Positions 57,427 through 64,000 of a stretch of 64,000 bases of DNA are shown piece after piece (within the stretch, counting starts at the first letter, position 1; each line of letters begins with the position of its first letter). The stretch spans positions 326,439-390,438 of the forward strand of contig KB722739.1 in NCBI GenBank assembly GCA_000349905.1, given 5' to 3'. The translations under genes and the position numbers were made by a program. Source of the stretch: Volvariella volvacea V23 (taxonomy: Eukaryota; Basidiomycota; Agaricomycetes; Agaricales; Pluteaceae). Below the pieces are notes generated by a model, which had not been told where the DNA came from, did no database searches, and saw nothing but the letters and a program-made list of their open reading frames with translations.

Positions 57427-60400
57427 GCATTCTCTCGATTCTGCCTTCTCCACTTTGACACTCTCAAAGTGTCAAGGGGTAGTTTGTGCGTCATAGTGAT
57501 TCTCTTCTGTCGCCATTACTCATTGGCATAAATTCGTTGTATATAGCCTTGCTCGTGGTTTGGGCCTTTCCATTCTGGTATCGCATTCGGTGTATACGGT
57601 GTATCATTAAGAGAATTAATAGGTGGCGGATTTGTGCTATGAACATTAGGCATCGTAGTATGAGAAGCCACAATTCGTGAGCGTAAAGATTTCAGCTGGA
57701 TTGCTACTAGTCTATGAATCTGGTTCTATTGTCACGAATACCCATTCCTGAGGCTACAAAGGCCAACCCAGAAACATAGGTGGCACCCATGGGGACCTAT
57801 GCGTGCACCATTGGGCTATAACGAGCGAAGACATCAGCGCTCGGCACTAATAAATACTCAACTACAGCTGTTACTCTTCTTCATGTTCTGGCCCGAAACT
57901 ACGGCGTGAGAACACTCGAAGGAGAACTGAATTGCACTGCACACGAGTTGGAATTCGCCGCGCGGGCGATCGGGATACTGTGATCAAGCCCAAAGCGGTA
58001 CATGGCGGAAATGTGGGCATATGGTGCAGAGGTGTCCAATCGGCCGGGGACAGGTACCTATGATCTAGCGAACGCGCACTCGAACTGGGTCTATACAGAT
58101 GCTCGCGATTGCGTGTGAAAGCACAAAGCACTCGGTCGACAAGGGCCCCAGCTCTGCGAAAGGTCTATTATTTCTTCCAGGTTTTCAGTGTCTTCAACTT
58201 GCAGATCTCAACAACGGTTAGGAACTGCCGAGGATGCATACGGGATCCGATGCGGGTAAGGGGAGGAGATTATTGTATCACCATATTGAGATTTGAATGT
58301 CGAAGGGTACGCGTCGATAGTCGCCTTGAAAGGCTTGCGTTCACGAAATGTGGAGTTGAAATCAATGAACTGCGCATACCTACAGTTCCAAACTGCCTAG
58401 GACAAACACCGACCAATACTGCGTCTCAATTCTTACCAATGAATGGCCCACCGATCCAGAGGAGTGGGTGAAGGGTGTCAGACCGGATAAAAGGCCCAAC
58501 GTAGTACTTGACTTTCAACTGCTCGAGCCTTGGATTTTCAGAGAAGGGCGCCACACGCCATCGTCACACCACTTCCCACGAAGTCTCGTGTCGTCCCATG
58601 TCTGTGTGAGTTTGAGTGCGTCGCACCCGGACAGTACCCGGACCGGCTTTTCCTCCATGGATTCATCTCCTTGCCACACCTCGGCCATGTACGTCGTCTC
58701 TTTGCATCACTCCGCGTTACAAGCACATCGCTCATACGTTCCATTCGTCGACATCAGGTCCCTTTTGCTAAGGTTCTGTACCAAAGTGCACCATCACGCA
58801 TTTGGGGGAGAATTGCGATGAATTGGATTGAGAGAGCATCATTGTACTGTGCCCTTGCCTACCCGACTGCTTCCTTCCTTGTGTTCGACCCCCAGCATAC
58901 AACACCAACGCTAGTTCCGTCATCCCCATGTTCCATTCTCTTGCTAGCAATGTCCTTGCACTCGACAATCCGGCGCATATCAATAAATTCCAAAAGGAGT
59001 GTTCAGTTGAGACCGGGCGAGATCAGCAAGCCGTTGGAATGGGCGGTGCGGCTGCACGTGCACGTTGCGAGTTGTGTATGAGGTGCGTTGCATTGACGGG
59101 CGTTTGGGTGAGTGAGACGTTGAAAACAAAGCAACGAATTGTGCTCACCTGCCGCTCTAATCCATCTAGCACACGCCCAACACCGCATTTTGATCGTTCA
59201 AGGATCAACTAGCGGGCAGCTTAGGTCGGAAAGATGAGCGGAGACGAGCACCTTGGAGTCAGATAGAAGATTTACGCACTATGGCTAGCCGTAAGGCTCC
59301 TCAGAACTCCGAATCAGGAGTGGAACGATGAGGACCACAGTGAGCAGTGACGCCGTTTCCCACAGAGAACAGGAAGCCCCGCAAGGACCCTGGGGCGTGC
59401 TGCCAACATGCCCTCACCACACCATCTGACTTTTCGAGCACACCCCCACCTTCCTCCCTCTCCTCAGAGCTTGCCACCGATGGTGAACACATTTCGCTTG
59501 TGAACGACAAGGCAAATTCTGCTGCCCGATTTCGCAGAGGGAGCGGTTGACCTCTGCGTTATACGCGAGTTGGATTCTTGCTCGAGTCTTCGCACAGTTG
59601 TGACAAACAGGTCGATCGATTTGCTTCTCGTATCGCCAGGATGGCGCCCCTTGTTGCACCATCCTGTCCGTCTACATAGCTCCCAAGAGCTCGCAAGATC
59701 TTCCGTTCAATTCTGGTTCCTCGACTATGTACACGATTGGGGAGATGGTCAACGCTATCTGAGCAGATCACAGCATCAGCCACAAGAGATTTTGCAATTT
59801 CCCGGCCTTTGAGGCAACGGACGTGCTGTACGGTACGATTCCTGTGAGCACGTCATCTTTTCCTTGTCGCCTCCTCTCTGTGGTGCTGACCACTACTCGT
59901 CCTCCTTAAACAGCTTATCCTCAATCTTCGCTCGGCATCCTACGTCCTGTCCTTGTTGGCGCTACTTCAATACTCCTAGGCCCCGCTTTACATCGATCCG
60001 TTGATCGCGTTGAATTGCTAAGACCAATCTTGTCATTCTTTATCTAAATCAAGTACCCAGGGCATTGACGAAGGACAATACCCTGATGATGGAATGAAAT
60101 CAAGGTATGCGACCGCTTCTCGAGCCATTGTTCTCAGCCCTCGAAGTTTTGTAGAACACGACCTTGCATTTCGTCCTCATTTAACCTTGAAATATTCTTG
60201 GGATCATCATTTTGAGTTGCGATTCTGGCCTTTGTAGGTTTCTTTTCATTTTCTTGCTCGTCTCTCGCCGCTTATGCTGATTTGACGCTTTCGATCTTTA
60301 GCAGGCGATTTAACGTGATGTGCGACTGAAGGAATCCGGCATCCTCGTCTTACCCACTCCATCAAAACGGCAAGACTATCGAGATGTTTCCAGTCGGCTG

Positions 60401-61114
60401 GTCAACGTTTGCTGTCAATAGTGAGTAAGTAGCACTCGCTCATCAGCATTACGGGCATCCAATGCTGAACAGCACGAGCGCCTGCTGAGACGATCTACGT
60501 CTACCGATCACTATTTGTAGTGTACGACTAGCACCTGACTCTACTAATGTCTTTTGTGGATCAGATGCCAGCATCGCAAGCTGCTCATCTCTTGTGTTCA
60601 TGAACCCTTGTATCGGATTTCGCTTTCGCCTTCGTTGGTAGTAGCTCATTTGACTGTAGTAGGTCCACAGGGGTTGGAAGAGTAGTAAGGTAAGTTTGCG
60701 GTTCTTCCACGTTCTTCCTGTTGTCTAATCCAAGCGTACAGTATTCGAAGGGGTTACAGCACGTTAGACTTGCCCGGCTATAATATTCCGCTCTGTATAT
60801 CTGATAGCTCAACGATGTATCATTCGCCGATGCCACCTCTCTCTTTTTGTAGTTACTTGTTCCTTCCATCGATTGTGAACCTCTGCCATAAAAACGTGCG
60901 ACAGCTAACACCTTGAGCGCCATTCTTGGCGTCTTTCTTCGATGACGTGTATGGCACCTCGATGCAAACACGTTGCACCGCAGCACACACGAGGCGAACA
61001 GCTTCAAGCTGTGGACAACCACTCTCTTCCTTCGACCACCACCATCGTCTACATCGCTCTCGCTGCTACAACCGTCGCCTTTGCCTTCGCTACCGTTCTA
61101 GTCATCAAAGCACA
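57427..61114. other. Gene-poor region, 3.7 kb, upstream of NLR-like gene
   Basis: Contains the 3' hairpin at 57453-57477 and then only short frames. The longest is 183 codons at 58530-59081 on the plus strand, with no start context or domain that I recognise and with a minus-strand frame inside it. No complete repeat or transposon seen. The end should hold the NLR promoter and leader. Confidence 0.5.
57453..57477 (+). repeat. Stem-loop just after the small Cys protein stop
   Basis: CTTTGACACT pairs with AGTGTCAAGG (one G.T) around a 5-base loop, 27 bases after the stop codon. In a transcript it would lie in the 3' untranslated region. It may affect message stability or be chance. Confidence 0.5.
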
Positions 61115-64000
61115 ATGTCCGTCAATCGAGGCACCAAACGTACCCACAGTGGGTATCCCGAACCCAACAAACGAAGCAGACTTGCATCCGATACGGGAAG
61201 CCCTCGTGCGGCTTCACCTTCTGATATCCCAGATGGTGCAGCTATACCGCTCAGCATTCTTACCATCCAACCGACGTCGGTTCCTTCTCCTGATATCGCC
61301 GGTACGCCTGTGGTCGTTTCTTCTTCCACCTCAATCCCAATGAATATTTCCGCTTCTTCAGCTTCTGCCTCAACTATTCAAAACCCAGTTGTTGCTATCG
61401 ATACTACAGGCTCAGCTGCTTCTGATTCCAACTCTGAAGCTGTTTTTTGCGCTGCTGCTCCTGTTCCAGCCTCTGTTTCTAATTCTAATCCAGCCTCCGT
61501 CCTTGATCTTGCTGTTAACTCTGACGAAATACCCGATTCTGATCCAACTTTTATTACCGATTCTACTTCTCCTGTTGTGAGTGGTGACACTCCGGGAATA
61601 GTAGAAAGGGACCCAACACCTGGACAGGCCAGGAAAAATGTTCAGGGAGGAGATACCTCAAGTAATGAAGATCGCCCCCAGAATGAGGTGCAAATATTCC
61701 AGGGCCATGGCCAAGGCCCATCCCAGTTACCGTTCTCAGCAGAATTCTTTCCTGGTGCTAATGCAGATATCAAGGGTACAGTGATTAATAATGCTGGAAA
61801 CTTCAACATATTTAATGTGCATAAAGGTCATGATCAAGGTAAATCATTTTGCTTTTGTGATATGCCCACTCACGATATGGACATTTTACTAGCCATAATT
61901 ACTCATGTTGAAGCCACCAAGCATATTGCCTTGGATATTCAACAACTGCAGCTTTTACAGGATTTATTGAAGCCAATTGATTTTACAGATAGATATCATG
62001 ACCCTTGCATGAAAAACACTAGGATGTCTGTTATACAACAGGTGGATATGTGGATGTTTGATGATCTCAATAGCTCCAATGTGCTCTGGCTGCTTGGTGC
62101 TCCAGGAGCTGGCAAATCTGCTATTGCAGAGTCAATCAGATCAAAATTGGTAGATGATAGTAGATGTTATTTGGCTTTTTTTGCATTTAGGAGAACAGAT
62201 GTTGCTACAAGCAACCCCACAGGGTTGTGGAGGACTTTGGCATTCCAGTTGGGCAAACATTGCCCAGAATATGCATCACAGGTTTTACAACATGCTCAGC
62301 TGCCCAATTTTGCAGATCAGTTTGAGAAGCTGATTAAGCAACTTTTGCAATCAGTAAATAAACCTATAATGGTGATAATTGATGCATTAGATGAAGGGGT
62401 GTCCATAGATGAAAGGGCCAAAACTCAATCTATGCTTAAAGCAATCCAACAATGGCCTAAACTGCCAAAAAGTTGCAAGCTGTTTATAACATCAAGAAAT
62501 GAAGCAGATGTTCAATCTGCCATAAATAACACAAATTCCATCATTGAACTTAAATCAGGCCAAGATTGTGATAGTGATGCTCAGCAAGATATAAAGCAAT
62601 ATCTTACTGAACAATTTAAAAATATTCAAGAAACACATAAATATCTTGGATTGCATTGGCCTAGTCAAGATACTATTATTCATTTAGCAATGAAAGCAAG
62701 TGGATTATTTATTTGGGCTACAACAGCCATTCAGATTATAACTGATGGAGATATTAAGGATAATTTAGAATTAGTCCAAACAAAGGGTCTCACCCTTAGT
62801 CAACTATATATAACCCTCTTGCAAAAAAAGGTTAATCAGTCTGTATTAAATGAATACAAAACTATAATTGGAATGATTTTGCTGTCTCAAGAAAGGTTGC
62901 ATGAAGATATATTGGAGCAGTTTGAACAGTGCTTGAAATGTGGGACCAATAAAGCAAAATACATATGCAATCAATTAAAGCCAGTTTTAACTATCAGCCA
63001 AGGTTGTGTATATATTAGCCATGAAAGCTTTGCTGATTTTGTTAAAGATGCTCAACAGGCTAATGAGTATGTGATCAACACTGAATTGCAGGAGGAAAAT
63101 ATAAGTATAGCATGTCTTATAACTATGAAAAATCAACTTCATTTTGACATATATGAATATCCTGACTCATTCTTGGAAAATAGTCAGATTAAAAATAAGC
63201 TGAAAGGCAAAGTGTCAAAGGAATTGAGATATGCATGTTTATACTGGGCATATCATTTATTAAACAGTAAATCAAATAATAAAGCTCTGCAAGAATTGGT
63301 AGAAAATTTTGTTTATAAATTAGTGCCATTTTGGTTGGAAGTAATAAGCATGGAAAATGAAGTAGAAAAAGCTATAAAATCAATGGCAAACTGTTATATT
63401 TGGTGCAAGGTAAGCAATTTAGCAAATTATAGCAATGGCAAGATAGTTATTGTAAATTGCCACAGGGTTTTAACTCAGAGCTTGCAGAGACATGCCTAGA
63501 ATGGCAGCAATGTATTCATATGTGCAGTGAAATAATATCTAATTGCTTGCCCCAGATATATTTATCTTGTATGATTTATGTTCCAGAACAAAGCAATATT
63601 TACAAGCACTACCAAAAATACTGTGCAAGACCATGGATAAAGCAAAGTATCAACTATAAATTTCCAAAACAAATAACACAAATAGAACTTCAGCAAAATT
63701 GCAATGAAGTTGTGTGGTCATCCAATGGAATAGAAATTGCAGTATGTGAGAACAATAGAATTTCAATATGGAATGTCTATACCATGCAATTAAAAATAAT
63801 AGTTGAGCAAGAATCAACTTGTTTGGCCTATTTACCAGATGGAAAATATATTGTATCTGGCTCTTCTGATTGCACTATTAGAATTTGGAATAGTGAAACA
63901 GGTGAAGCTGTTGGTCAACCATTGCAAGGTCATACTGAAAGCATAACATCAGTTGGATATTCACCAGATGGAAAATATATTGTATCTGGCTCTTGGGATG
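61115..64000 (+). CDS. NACHT-WD40 NLR-like (STAND) protein, cut by window end
   Basis: Predicted signal-transduction NTPase of the fungal NLR-like type, a class linked to non-self recognition. Start ATG 61115 (MSVNRGTKRTHSGYPEPNKR, with a possible nuclear signal). In-frame codons continue upstream (ATG 60962) but look less protein-like. Residues 1-190 are Ser/Pro/Asp-rich. A short Asn/Gly-rich motif (ADIKGTVINNAGNFNIFNV) is near residues 214-235. The NACHT part has the P-loop LGAPGAGKSA (near residue 328), Walker B IMVIIDALDEG (near 420) and KLFITSRNE. A 56-base intron at 63410-63465 is needed to pass a stop. WD40 repeats start near 63830 (YIVSGSSDCTIRIWN) and run off the window. From about 61.7 kb the sequence becomes AT-rich. 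The effector domain type, if any, is not recognised. Confidence 0.85.
63834..63994 (+). repeat. Near-identical adjacent WD40 repeats
   Basis: Bases 63834-63865 recur identically at 63963-63994, an offset of 129 bases or 43 codons, encoding PDGKYIVSGS. Identity at the DNA level over 32 bases suggests recent repeat copying. Confidence 0.8.

Noticed and set aside
58530..59081. 183-codon plus-strand frame
   Set aside because: Longest frame in a gene-poor region, but it has no domain, no conserved-looking motif and competing frames; length alone is not enough at this base composition.

Overview
The window looks like nuclear DNA of a filamentous basidiomycete, probably Agaricomycetes. The genes are split by many short GT-AG introns of about 50-135 bases. 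The families present are ones typical of that group: Agaricomycete-type sesquiterpene synthase, several microsomal P450s, DUF7330 proteins, a seven-helix membrane protein, a NACHT-WD40 (NLR-like) protein and STRIPAK-type Mob. All gene models were assembled by eye from reading frames and splice signals, so outer ends are firmer than internal exon edges. A run of 100 N at 19581-19680 is an assembly gap.

Layout. 0.1-6 kb, minus strand: an aldo/keto reductase, a SET-MYND (SMYD-type) methyltransferase and a type I membrane protein of the Atg27/MRH kind. 6.7-11 kb, plus strand: a large PcRGLX/YetA-like rhamnogalacturonan lyase, convergent with a microsomal P450 (11.9-13.9 kb, minus). 14-21.5 kb: gene-poor, with the gap. 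21.5-30.2 kb: three DUF7330 paralogues on the minus strand, all sharing one intron position. Between the second and third lies a non-coding stretch with paired hairpin repeats and decayed coding sequence, ending in a tRNA-Ser(AGA). 30.7-33.1 kb: a Mob4/phocein gene with an unusually long acidic tail. 33.1-38.2 kb: gene-poor. 38.2-45.8 kb: a seven-helix membrane protein, an intact P450, a broken 3' fragment of a related P450 and a sesquiterpene synthase, which together look like a small terpenoid locus. 46.8-53.2 kb: a very large AGC-like protein kinase with a perfect palindrome of two ACGCGT boxes upstream. 54.2-57.4 kb: an F-box-like protein and a small cysteine-rich protein, divergently arranged. 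57.4-61.1 kb: gene-poor. 61.1 kb to the end: an NLR-like gene (NACHT, then WD40), cut by the window edge, with a visible switch to AT-rich sequence.

The P450 and terpene synthase near 40-46 kb plausibly act in one pathway: the synthase would make a sesquiterpene hydrocarbon and the P450 would oxidise it. The other genes are mostly independent housekeeping, signalling or accessory functions. The most unusual non-genic signal is the set of hairpin repeats at 25.9-27.9 kb. Repeat copies have diverged in sequence but kept base pairing at several positions.
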